Origin: Lachnospiraceae bacterium
GTDB taxonomy: Bacteria > Bacillota_A > Clostridia > Lachnospirales > Lachnospiraceae
NCBI GenBank assembly: GCA_009911175.1
Contig: QXWX01000183.1
Coordinates: forward strand, 1-6,096
Direction of reading: 5' to 3'
DNA length: 6,096 bases
The notes under the pieces were generated by a model that saw only the letters and a list, made by a program, of their open reading frames with translations, made no database searches and was not told the DNA's origin. Made by a program: the position numbers and the translations under genes. Below, piece after piece: positions 1-5,605 of the stretch (its first letter is position 1; each line of letters starts with the position of its first letter).

Positions 1-1
1 A

Positions 2-43
2 AACTTTGAAAAATTGGCTGACAATGAATATATACGCAATTAG
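2..43 (+). CDS. Possible C-terminal tail of a gene entering from the left
   Basis: Frame 2 is open from the window edge and encodes 13 residues ending NEYIRN before a TAG stop. The composition (charged, with Phe, Leu, Tyr and Ile spread through it) looks like a genuine protein C-terminus. Thirteen codons cannot identify a family, and an open stretch this short can occur by chance. If real, its last codons lie about 50 bp upstream of the toxin promoter. Confidence 0.25.
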   Translation, partial: NFEKLADNEYIRN

Positions 44-93
44 ACAAAACTAACTCAAAATCACCTTTTAAAGCTGGTAGGGGAATCTGGGAA

Positions 94-122
94 TTGTCAT
101 AAAAGAAAGAATATGATAGAAT
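94..122 (+). promoter_or_regulatory. Promoter of the holin-like toxin mRNA
   Basis: TTGTCA at 94-99 and TAGAAT at 117-122 are separated by exactly 17 bp. A TG sits one base upstream of the -10 (114-115), making it an extended -10. This is a strong vegetative-type promoter. Transcription should begin near 129, giving the toxin an untranslated leader of about 85 nt, which is long for a 38-codon gene and typical of type I toxins. Confidence 0.7.
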
Positions 123-148
123 ATCAGAGAGGAACAATCGGTGTTGCA

Positions 149-206
149 AGGTGGTAACCTCCCAAAACTTCATGCCCGGTTTGCCGGAGTACATAAGAGG
201 GGAGGT
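149..206 (+). promoter_or_regulatory. Toxin leader: predicted stem that sequesters the Shine-Dalgarno
   Basis: ACCTCCC (157-163) is perfectly complementary to GGGAGGT (200-206), which contains the toxin ribosome binding site. Between them CCGG (176-179) and CCGG (184-187) can form an inner hairpin with a 4-nt loop, so the leader can fold into a two-tier structure that hides the site. A competing small hairpin, AGGT (149-152) with ACCT (157-160), uses the same anti-Shine-Dalgarno bases. Type I toxin messages of the Fst and TxpA kinds are known to be held untranslated by 5' structure; that it works this way here is inferred. Confidence 0.5.
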
Positions 207-213
207 GGCGCAA

Positions 214-330
214 ATGACAGCTTTTGAAATCATTTCGATTTTCATAGGTATATTAGCTCTGCTGATTGCCTTTGGTAGTTTTGTTATAGCGTTGCTTGCC
301 TTTCTCGATAAGAGGAACAAGCGAAAATAA
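214..330 (+). CDS. Holin-like type I toxin (small hydrophobic peptide)
   Basis: A 38-residue peptide beginning MTAFEIISIF. It has one transmembrane segment (about residues 6-31) rich in Ile, Leu, Ala and Phe and a basic, charged tail ending LDKRNKRK. Length, a single membrane helix and a polar positive C-terminus match the putative holin-like toxin family (Hol-Tox) and the broader Fst/TxpA type I toxins. These insert into the cell's own membrane and depolarise it or perturb the envelope when not silenced by antisense RNA. The ATG at 214 is fixed by a strong GGGGAGGTGG site 6-8 nt upstream. It is the only rightward gene supported here and converges on the leftward operon. The surrounding promoter, structured leader, inverted repeat and opposing promoter all agree with a toxin-antitoxin role. 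The gene is too short for ordinary gene callers. Toxicity itself is inferred from the family. Confidence 0.85.
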   Translation: MTAFEIISIFIGILALLIAFGSFVIALLAFLDKRNKRK

Positions 331-370
331 ATAAGCCTACCTTGTATCTTGGCGGAACAGGTAGGCTTAT
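331..370. terminator. Perfect 12-bp inverted repeat, terminator of the antisense RNA
   Basis: ATAAGCCTACCT (331-342) and AGGTAGGCTTAT (359-370) form an uninterrupted 12-bp stem around a 16-nt loop. Read leftwards the stem is followed by TTATTTTC, a good U-tract, so this should terminate the antisense RNA. Read rightwards the tail (CGTCTAATC) is poorer and termination is likely partial. The loop contains TTGG, fitting the YUNR U-turn pattern used for kissing contacts in Fst-type RNAs. The left arm begins directly after the toxin stop codon. Confidence 0.75.
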
Positions 371-388
371 CGTCTAATCTTGTGAGGT

Positions 389-420
389 CAACCACTTTGT
401 GGGCGGTTGTTTCCTCTTTT
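389..420 (+). terminator. Likely second terminator for the toxin mRNA
   Basis: CAACC (389-393) pairs with GGTTG (405-409), with an alternative inner CCAC/GTGG pairing (392-395 with 399-402). The stem is followed by TTTCCTCTTTT (410-420). The toxin transcript reading past the first hairpin would stop here, which would place the whole antisense RNA region inside the toxin message. The stem is short, so efficiency is uncertain. Confidence 0.45.
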
Positions 421-428
421 GTATCTAT

Positions 429-457
429 AATATAGCATAATCCCCGGATAAATTCAA
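429..457 (-). promoter_or_regulatory. Promoter of the antisense RNA
   Basis: On the minus strand TTGAAT (452-457) and TATATT (429-434) are separated by exactly 17 bp, and the bases before the -10 read TGC, an extended -10. Transcription would start near 422 and run towards the toxin gene. The -35 lies only 12 bp beyond the stop codon of the 116-residue gene at the end of the leftward operon. Confidence 0.65.
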
Positions 458-469
458 GAAAAAATTCCG

Positions 470-820
470 TTAATGCAAACCGTTAGGAAAATAATAGACT
501 GTTGCCCTCTGTGGTTCTACAGGCTTAAAATACTCGTCCGGGTTTTCTCCGGCTTCTATTAACTCCTGTCTGCATTTCTCTATCCGCTGTAAAAGTTCTT
601 CCCGGCTTTCACCGGTTATCGCCATCACATCATCTAAAGAAAAATACTCATGCTCATTAAATGCAGATGCAAGGCTCATTCTCAAACCGCTGTAGATAGC
701 TTCTAATGACAAATCATAGTTTTGTATGCCATCATCTATAATCGGCTCTAATTCTGCTCTGGTAACGCCATATTTGCCATAATTCGCAAGCAAATTGTTT
801 ATAAGTGTGTCCTTTTCCAT
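470..820 (-). CDS. Hypothetical mobile-element protein, 116 residues
   Basis: An acidic, soluble 116-residue protein with no membrane segment. I cannot assign a function, though the general style resembles small conserved proteins of clostridial prophages and islands. Residues around 61-72 read FSLDDVMAITGE, possibly a small helical DNA- or protein-binding fold, followed by a charged helix (about 73-90) and a C-terminus ending YYFPNGLH. It is the last gene of the leftward operon, with no terminator visible between its stop and the antisense promoter. The ATG at 820 has no Shine-Dalgarno; the good AGGAGG upstream serves another ATG at 863 in a different frame. Either the gene is translationally coupled to that short frame or its true N-terminus starts at 863 and has been frameshifted. 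The coding body is convincing, but the start is not settled. Confidence 0.7.
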   Translation of the reverse strand: MEKDTLINNLLANYGKYGVTRAELEPIIDDGIQNYDLSLEAIYSGLRMSLASAFNEHEYFSLDDVMAITGESREELLQRIEKCRQELIEAGENPDEYFKPVEPQRATVYYFPNGLH

Positions 821-863
821 AATTATATATTTTTACCATGCGTTCATACTCTGCTTGATTCAT
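732..863 (-). CDS. Short overlapping frame with the strong ribosome binding site (leader or displaced N-terminus)
   Basis: An ATG at 863 lies 11 nt from AGGAGG (875-880, minus strand) and opens a 43-codon frame. Its first residues, MNQAEYERMVKIYN, look like an ordinary protein start. The rest is merely an out-of-frame reading of the 116-residue gene. If one A were missing from the run of five (830-834), this start would join directly to the downstream gene as one protein. The alternative is a translated leader coupling expression of the gene starting at 820. Confidence refers to it being translated at all. Confidence 0.3.
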   Translation of the reverse strand: MNQAEYERMVKIYNYGKGHTYKQFACELWQIWRYQSRIRADYR

Positions 864-929
864 ATAAATTTCTCCCTCCTATCTAAAACTATACGGCTTA
901 TTTTTGAATGTGTTTTCAGTTAATCGCCG

Positions 930-1514
930 TTAAATATAACCGTATGGTGTATCATACTTTGATATATGCTCTTGCAAGCGTGGATTTTCTTCAAGATAAT
1001 ACTTTTCGGGGGAATCTCTACAGTCTGCTTGAACCTCTATACACAATTGCCGAAATTCGTCTACCATCTGTTTTTCTTCTCCCTCCGGCACTTTCCCCCA
1101 AAAGTCAAAATCTGTAAATGATATTAAATCATATGGCAGCAGAAATCTAGCAAAATAATAATCCCACTTATCAGAATCCATCTTTTCAGTATCTACTATC
1201 TTCTTATACTCCGCTCTCTGCCGTTCTAATTCATCTATATCCATCGTTGATGAAATTGTCGGCTGTAAATACTTTGTTTTTAACGTCATTGCAGGAGCAG
1301 GATAAAATTCATTTGGCGGCACCTCATGAAATGTTTTCTCAAACATCTGCTTCTCAATATCATATAAAATTCGATATGGCAGCAGTACCTTATTGAAATG
1401 TAGTTTTCCGAACGCCATTAAATGAAACGCCATAGCCCTGTGTTGCTTTCTGTCCAACTCTTTCTTTTTCTCCAATGCTTCAAGTGCCTTTTCTCTTTGC
1501 TCTGCATTCATCAT
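930..1514 (-). CDS. Hypothetical protein coupled to the small terminase, 194 residues
   Basis: A charged, soluble 194-residue protein. The N-terminus (about residues 3-25) is a Lys/Glu-rich helix. The middle and C-terminus contain many aromatics, including a WDYYFARFLLPYDL stretch and a FTDFDFWGKVPEGEE stretch. No catalytic motif, zinc site or membrane segment is seen and I do not recognise the family. The start overlaps the stop of the small terminase gene as ATGA, so the two should be made together. It occupies the position where a large terminase would follow in a complete phage, but it is far too short and lacks Walker motifs. In characterised phage satellites genes next to TerS often modify helper-phage packaging or capsid assembly; that role here is only a suggestion. 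A second ATG immediately follows the first, so the start could be three bases later. Confidence 0.8.
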   Translation of the reverse strand: MMNAEQREKALEALEKKKELDRKQHRAMAFHLMAFGKLHFNKVLLPYRILYDIEKQMFEKTFHEVPPNEFYPAPAMTLKTKYLQPTISSTMDIDELERQRAEYKKIVDTEKMDSDKWDYYFARFLLPYDLISFTDFDFWGKVPEGEEKQMVDEFRQLCIEVQADCRDSPEKYYLEENPRLQEHISKYDTPYGYI

Positions 1515-2098
1515 TCTTTAAATTCCCCCTCTATCGCTGGAACAAATTCACCTTTTTCATTATTCCACACAAGTCCTGCATCTGATATCTGTTGTTCTAT
1601 TGTTGGTGGTTTTACTGGCGTTTTATCGCTAATAGCCTCAATCTTAAACTCTGAAGTGTTGACATAACCATGATTGTTAGATAGGTCAAACATTGCTATA
1701 ACAGGTGGTATCTGCATATGATACGCTAATTCCTTTTTGCAGGCGGCGATTGCATTCTTTGTCTGTTTAATGAAATCCTGCCAACTGCTGCCCCTTTGCT
1801 GTTCATAGGTCAATAATGTGCGTCTGGTTATTCCCAAGAATGTGCATAACGCTTCAATATCCGGCACTAATTTTTTGTCGATATCCGGGCTTGCATTGGT
1901 ATCTCTCACATACTGAAAATAATCAATAGTGGTTTGCCTAAATTCTTCTAATCCATCCTCTGTATCAGCATATGCCGGAGGTCTGCCTGTTTTCAAACTG
2001 TCAATAGTCATGCTTAATACCGCATCAAGCGTATTATCCGCATCTATCGGCTTTGGCGTGAATCGTTTGTACTCTTTCGGTTTGATTTCATTTTTCAT
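1511..2098 (-). CDS. Small terminase subunit-like DNA-packaging protein (gp3 type)
   Basis: A 195-residue protein resembling the gp3-type phage DNA-packaging proteins (TerS). TerS oligomers recognise the pac site on phage DNA and hand it to the large subunit. The signature order is present: a TGRPPAYAD motif (about 37-45), a helical segment ending DYFQYV, a helix-turn-helix region around 79-102 (IEALCTFLGITRRTLLTYEQ), a helical stretch to about residue 128, and an IAMFDLSNNHGYVN motif (134-147) matching the family's 'F-L-N-G' ending. The C-terminal tail is variable, as usual. Family assignment is from pattern memory only. It starts 6 nt after a tiny upstream gene and ends in an ATGA overlap with the 194-residue gene. 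No TerL follows, which favours a phage satellite that diverts helper packaging over a complete prophage. Confidence 0.7.
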   Translation of the reverse strand: MKNEIKPKEYKRFTPKPIDADNTLDAVLSMTIDSLKTGRPPAYADTEDGLEEFRQTTIDYFQYVRDTNASPDIDKKLVPDIEALCTFLGITRRTLLTYEQQRGSSWQDFIKQTKNAIAACKKELAYHMQIPPVIAMFDLSNNHGYVNTSEFKIEAISDKTPVKPPTIEQQISDAGLVWNNEKGEFVPAIEGEFKE

Positions 2099-2104
2099 GT
2101 TTCA

Positions 2105-2197
2105 TCATCTCTCTTTCTGAAAATTTCCTTTTTTAGTGTAAAGAAACAACGTGATATGGTTAGTCCAATCATCTACAAATTTTCTATCCCACTTCAC
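2105..2197 (-). CDS. Micro-gene, 30 residues, between the nuclease and small terminase
   Basis: A GTG start at 2197 sits 7 nt after a strong GGGAGG site. It overlaps the stop of the nuclease gene as GTGA (2194-2197), the same 4-nt coupling used elsewhere in this operon. The frame encodes 30 residues, starting MKWDRKFVDDWTNH and ending GNFQKER, and stops 6 nt before the ATG of the small terminase gene. So it fills exactly the gap between its neighbours. The peptide is amphipathic and basic towards the end, without an obvious membrane span. I do not know its function. Ribosome binding site, overlap and exact fit argue for a real gene; the alternative is a translated coupling device for the terminase gene. 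Confidence 0.6.
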   Translation of the reverse strand: MKWDRKFVDDWTNHITLFLYTKKGNFQKER

Positions 2198-2721
2198 TTC
2201 AACACCTCCCTACAGAAATATTGAAACGTCGATACTATGTAGTAACCGCTATACTCAGGGGAAATAAATTGTATATTAGTATCGAATCTGTGTTCCCATG
2301 TTTTCAATGAAGCCATAAAACACGTTGGAGTAAATTCTGTTCGGTATTTATGCCCGATAATGTCAGAGTAGCCGCCGGGGGCTTCAACCATTAAATATGA
2401 CTTACAATTATCACTCTTCGCTTTTAAAAATTCCGTCTCGAACTGCTGCCGCTTTTGAGCTAAATTACCGGACAATTCTTCTAAACTGGCTTTTCTTTCA
2501 ATGATTATGTCCTTATGAAAATAAATATCCTCGCCTGCTGCCACCGCCGGAATCATAAACGAATAATCGCCGTATTCCAGTTTTTCCACCTGATAGGCAA
2601 TCTTCTGTTTTTTGAAATAGTCCAGTATATGAGAGTTTTTCTTTTCCCGGCTGTCCACCAAAACAATCATGCTCTTTGTCAGCCGCTTTATATCCTCAAC
2701 TGAAAATTTATATTGTTTCAT
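2194..2721 (-). CDS. ERCC4-domain nuclease (XPF/Mus81-like)
   Basis: A 175-residue single-domain protein of the ERCC4 nuclease fold. It shows VDSREKK (22-28), the GDYSF motif (51-55) that carries an active-site acidic residue, and IIIERKAS (72-79) with the ERK signature that coordinates metal and cuts DNA. A basic segment (residues 86-104) follows, with the conserved R-x2-F pattern (R91, F94). The usual ERK-x3-D signature has Glu (E81) in place of Asp. There is no helicase or helix-hairpin-helix partner domain; such short versions occur in Firmicutes phages and islands, where they are thought to cut branched or flapped replication and recombination intermediates. The start overlaps the stop of the preceding 68-residue gene (ATGA at 2718-2721), with AAGGAG 11 nt upstream. 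It lies downstream of the primase-helicase and probable origin, consistent with a role in element replication. Confidence 0.85.
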   Translation of the reverse strand: MKQYKFSVEDIKRLTKSMIVLVDSREKKNSHILDYFKKQKIAYQVEKLEYGDYSFMIPAVAAGEDIYFHKDIIIERKASLEELSGNLAQKRQQFETEFLKAKSDNCKSYLMVEAPGGYSDIIGHKYRTEFTPTCFMASLKTWEHRFDTNIQFISPEYSGYYIVSTFQYFCREVLK

Positions 2722-2924
2722 TTTTTGAATTTCTCCTTATAAACTCGCTCCAATTCAGTAACTACTGTTAGCAACAAATTAACTACAAATTTGCACTCAT
2801 TATATCGCTTTGCTATTTCACTACTTTCATTAGCTACCCGCTCCCAATAACTATCATCTTCTCTAACATCTGAATATTTTTTGTGAAAATCCCAGACTGA
2901 TTTATACATCTTAAAGTAATCCAT
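2718..2924 (-). CDS. Hypothetical small phage/island protein, 68 residues
   Basis: A 68-residue acidic, helical protein beginning MDYFKMYKSVWDFHKKY. It contains a central DDSYWERVANESSEIAKRY stretch and a C-terminal helix (about 46-66). The general type is common in clostridial prophages, but no function is known to me. I prefer the ATG at 2924, which has AGGTGG five bases upstream. The in-frame GTG at 2933 would add three residues but has no ribosome binding site and lies inside this one. The stop overlaps the nuclease start as ATGA, so the two are translationally coupled. It is the first gene after the probable origin and may begin a second transcript. Confidence 0.75.
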   Translation of the reverse strand: MDYFKMYKSVWDFHKKYSDVREDDSYWERVANESSEIAKRYNECKFVVNLLLTVVTELERVYKEKFKK

Positions 2925-2974
2925 CTGCTCCACCTACTTTCATAAAATCCGTTAAGAAAAACGTAGAATCTCTT

Positions 2975-3106
2975 ACATTTGATTTACACATTTCAATTTG
3001 CAAAAGTCTTGAAACCCTTAATTTTACTGGGTTTGTGCATATTGTGTAAACAGTATGTGTTGATATGAAAACTAACTCTATAGATACTTTACATTCCATT
3101 TACACA
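2975..3106. repeat. Three iterons, candidate replication origin
   Basis: The 16-bp pattern ACAT-N4-TTTACACA occurs three times in 132 bp: on the plus strand at 2975-2990 and 3091-3106, and on the minus strand at 3043-3058. All twelve defined positions are identical in the three copies. The two outer copies extend to TTACATT-N2-ATTTACACA (2973-2990 and 3089-3106). Between them lies AT-rich DNA with an AAACCC/GGGTTT inverted repeat (3012-3017 and 3029-3034). The region is non-coding and lies just beyond the 3' end of the primase-helicase gene, the position of the iteron origin in staphylococcal pathogenicity islands. The likely binder is that primase-helicase. A repressor operator set is the main alternative. 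Confidence 0.6.
3021..3050 (-). promoter_or_regulatory. Possible promoter inside the origin region
   Basis: On the minus strand TTTACA (3045-3050) and TAAAAT (3021-3026) are 18 bp apart and could drive the 68-residue protein, nuclease and terminase genes separately from the primase operon. The -35 lies within the middle iteron, so a protein bound there would block it. In AT-rich DNA such matches also arise by chance. Confidence 0.3.
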
Positions 3107-3125
3107 AAACTGCACATTTGCCATT

Positions 3126-5414
3126 TTAATCAAAAGGGAGTTTCGCACTATTGCCTATTTCTATAAATTCTTCATCTGCAAGAACATATCCTTTTATAAC
3201 ATTTCTAACTGTCTTTCCGTCAATGGTTCCACTTGCAGAAAACAAGTTCCTAGCCCTTAATTCAATATAAAAATTATTTCTTCCGTCAATACCCAACCCG
3301 GAATCAGAACACCATTTTGAATAGGTCTCATATACTGCTTTTGCAGATACATTCTTATCAGATTTTATCAAGCACTCTGAAATAAACCGTCCGATTTTAT
3401 CGGAATCACTTTCATATTCTTCTGTAGAATGTTGAATGGCAGCAGGCGGCGTTAATCCCTCTTTACGGTACAAATATAGACCATCAATCATCCAATTTAG
3501 AATACCGGCTGATTCTTCTCTTAAATCATCTTTTAACCGCTTATTCTGCTCTTTCTCTTCAAAATGTTTGCTAAAGCTGACTACCCTCACACGACCACTC
3601 TTGAAAATCGTGTTGTCAGTGATTGTTGGCAGATAATTTGTGTTTAAAATCAATTTGAATCTCGGCGTAAATGAAAATTCATTCTGATGCAGAAACCTAG
3701 CTGTTACCCGGTCACGCCCGGTCAATGTTTTTACAAGTGAAGTATCGAAAATCATTCGTTTGGGAGGTTCGGACGCAATTACAAGCCTGCTGCCCGCTAA
3801 TTTCGCAATATCCGGCGAAGCTGTCCGGCTATCCTTATTTTGCTTAACGGCTAAAGTTTCCGGTGAAATTGTCGCTCCATAATCCGCAAGTATTGATAGA
3901 ATCGTCTCGCAAATTGTACTCTTGCCATTCCTTGTAGAACCTCCGTAAAAGAAATATAGTTCTTCCTCCGCTGTGCATCCAGTAAGGCATAGACCAAAGA
4001 TTTTCTGCATATACTTAATTTTCTCTGTGTCACCCTCCATAATTTCAGAAATGGTCTTCTTCCATAATTCACAAGTGGCAGCAGGCTCATAATTTGCATT
4101 GCATACTTTTGATAATAATAAGTCAGCATTATGCTTCAATACTGTTGGTTTATCTCCCGATAAATCTAAAACGCAATTCTGACAGTTTAAAAGAAAATCT
4201 TCCTTGTCAAGTTCTTCATTTTCAAAATAATTCAAGTCTTTTGCATCATTTACCATTGTATTTCTATCTCGATAATTCATCAGGCGTGACGCATATTTCA
4301 AATAGCTTTCCCTTTGCTTTTCATCTAATCCGGTGTTGCTAACCGCATAAGATAACAATGCATCTGCCAGTTTTTTAGCATTTCTTTTCGCTCTCATGCC
4401 CTCTGTGTCTGCTACCCACTTAATCCCGTTGTAATACATCCAGTCCTTTTGTGTGGGGTTGTATCGGCTCACATCCTTAAATACGGTACTGAATAGCTCC
4501 GCTGAACCTTTGTCATTTCTTGCGAATCTCTTAGAAGCATCTAATTCTATCAGCTTATCCACAAGAGAGATTCTTCTACTTTCTACATTCTTTACGGATT
4601 CTTTAACGGTATTTTTTCCTTGTTTAAACATCTGTTCAAACTCTGCCTTGCTATGTCCTGCATTAAAATAGTCTGTGATATCTCCCTTTGGCATATCCGA
4701 CATAGGAACAATCACCCTTGCACTTTTAGCAATCCCTTGTAAATCTCTCTGAATCACGCTTACAACATGCTTTCCCGGTTCGTCATTATCTGCCAGTATA
4801 ATTACATTTGCATTTTTGAATAACCCGGCAAAATCCTGTTGCCAATCATTCACACCGCCATAAGTAATAGCTGTATAACCTTTTGATTTAAGCGTATTTA
4901 CATCTTTTTCGCCCTCCGGGATAAATATAGGCTTGCCCTCTGAAATTGCCTTATTTATGGCTTGTACGCCGTCAGGCGCATAGATAGATTTCAGTTCCCG
5001 ACGGTTCCTGCCTTGCAATCCGTAGGTAAAACGCTCATTCTGAAGAACCCCATATAATATTTTTTTACCCTCAAGCCTAATCTTTGTAAAAGCATAGCCA
5101 CCGTTAATAGAAACGTAATGGTATATCGCTTCAATCCGGCGTTTCTCTCTGCCCTCAATGTAGGCTTTCCATTTTTGGTTTATCGGCTCAACATCATAAA
5201 AAGTATTTTTCTTTTCAAGTCCCGCTGCCCTTAAAATATCATCAACCTTGCATCCTGCATGACAATAAAATAATGTACATTTTTTCCCTTTTGTGATTGT
5301 CAGTGATGCATGTTTATCATCATGCGCCGGACATCTGCATTGCGCCTTAGTTCCATAGCGTTTTTTTATTTCAAATGGCAGCAGGTTACTTTCATATATT
5401 TCTATATCTGTCAT
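3126..5414 (-). CDS. Primase-helicase (zinc finger, TOPRIM and D5/SF3 helicase), Pri-Rep type
   Basis: A 762-residue replication initiator joining primase and helicase. A CHC2-like zinc-binding region (residues 26-55) has CRCPAHDD and FYCHAGC with C28, H31, C51 and C55. The TOPRIM core has EGEKD (167-171, E167) and LADNDEPG (207-214, D209 and D211), the metal-binding residues for primer synthesis. A D5_N-like linker (about 300-470) leads to the SF3 ATPase: Walker A GGSTRNGKST (491-500, K498), Walker B-like RLVIASEP (543-550), motif C LILNTN (588-593) and an arginine-rich SGRVR (606-610). A helical C-terminal part follows. All key residues are present, so it should be active. Such proteins unwind the origin and prime replication of phages, plasmids and satellite islands. 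The start overlaps the upstream stop as ATGA (5411-5414). The candidate iteron origin lies immediately past its stop. The domain set closely matches P4-family and Gram-positive island replicases. Confidence 0.92.
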   Translation of the reverse strand: MTDIEIYESNLLPFEIKKRYGTKAQCRCPAHDDKHASLTITKGKKCTLFYCHAGCKVDDILRAAGLEKKNTFYDVEPINQKWKAYIEGREKRRIEAIYHYVSINGGYAFTKIRLEGKKILYGVLQNERFTYGLQGRNRRELKSIYAPDGVQAINKAISEGKPIFIPEGEKDVNTLKSKGYTAITYGGVNDWQQDFAGLFKNANVIILADNDEPGKHVVSVIQRDLQGIAKSARVIVPMSDMPKGDITDYFNAGHSKAEFEQMFKQGKNTVKESVKNVESRRISLVDKLIELDASKRFARNDKGSAELFSTVFKDVSRYNPTQKDWMYYNGIKWVADTEGMRAKRNAKKLADALLSYAVSNTGLDEKQRESYLKYASRLMNYRDRNTMVNDAKDLNYFENEELDKEDFLLNCQNCVLDLSGDKPTVLKHNADLLLSKVCNANYEPAATCELWKKTISEIMEGDTEKIKYMQKIFGLCLTGCTAEEELYFFYGGSTRNGKSTICETILSILADYGATISPETLAVKQNKDSRTASPDIAKLAGSRLVIASEPPKRMIFDTSLVKTLTGRDRVTARFLHQNEFSFTPRFKLILNTNYLPTITDNTIFKSGRVRVVSFSKHFEEKEQNKRLKDDLREESAGILNWMIDGLYLYRKEGLTPPAAIQHSTEEYESDSDKIGRFISECLIKSDKNVSAKAVYETYSKWCSDSGLGIDGRNNFYIELRARNLFSASGTIDGKTVRNVIKGYVLADEEFIEIGNSAKLPFD

Positions 5415-5605
5415 TTATCCCACCGCCCCTCTAATAAACCTCGTATCTGCTCGGCTTTCTCGTCAAGGGCATCCATTACACGCTGTGTATATACATAAAA
5501 ATAAATGTCTTTGCTATGTTCTGTTTGTAGTCGTTCGTATATATCACGCTTTTTCATTAATTCTCTCTGCCGTTTTTCCAACTGATATCTTTTTAGAAAA
5601 TTCAT
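5411..5605 (-). CDS. Small coiled-coil protein, 64 residues
   Basis: A highly charged 64-residue protein starting MNFLKRYQLEKRQRELMKK. Almost the whole length is predicted to be helical, with heptad-like Leu/Ile/Met spacing, interrupted near residues 33-40 by a DIYFYVYT segment. No motif gives a function. It is linked by ATGA overlaps on both sides, to the excisionase-like gene (5602-5605) and the primase-helicase (5411-5414), with a GGGTGGTG site just upstream. That places it as a translationally coupled partner of the replication gene, perhaps an accessory replication or regulatory peptide. This is inferred from context only. Confidence 0.7.
   Translation of the reverse strand: MNFLKRYQLEKRQRELMKKRDIYERLQTEHSKDIYFYVYTQRVMDALDEKAEQIRGLLEGRWDK

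Larger units (their letters stand above)
322..422 (-). ncRNA. Predicted antisense RNA antitoxin
   Basis: A converging promoter (429-457, minus strand) and the leftward terminator at 331-370 define a transcript of about 100 nt, from near 422 to near 322. It would be fully complementary to the 3' end of the toxin mRNA, including the stop codon region and the 12-bp hairpin. The layout matches known type I pairs such as txpA/RatA, where the antisense RNA overlaps the 3' end of the toxin message and leads to its degradation. No conserved antitoxin sequence was recognised. The call rests on promoter, terminator and toxin architecture, and the ends are estimates. Confidence 0.6.

Noticed and set aside
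6..34. Second promoter-like pair, TTGAAA and TATATA with 17-bp spacing on the plus strand
   Set aside because: It lies within the open frame at 2-43 in AT-rich DNA and would only lengthen the toxin leader. The extended -10 promoter at 94-122 is the better candidate.
3012..3034. AAACCC/GGGTTT hairpin as a terminator for the primase-helicase transcript
   Set aside because: The stem is only 6 bp with an 11-nt loop and the leftward tail (TTTCAAGAC) is not a proper U-tract. It is better seen as part of the AT-rich origin region.
2911..3099. Minus-strand 62-codon open frame across the region after the primase-helicase
   Set aside because: It covers the iteron repeats, overlaps the next gene in another frame, has low-complexity residue usage and no ribosome binding site.
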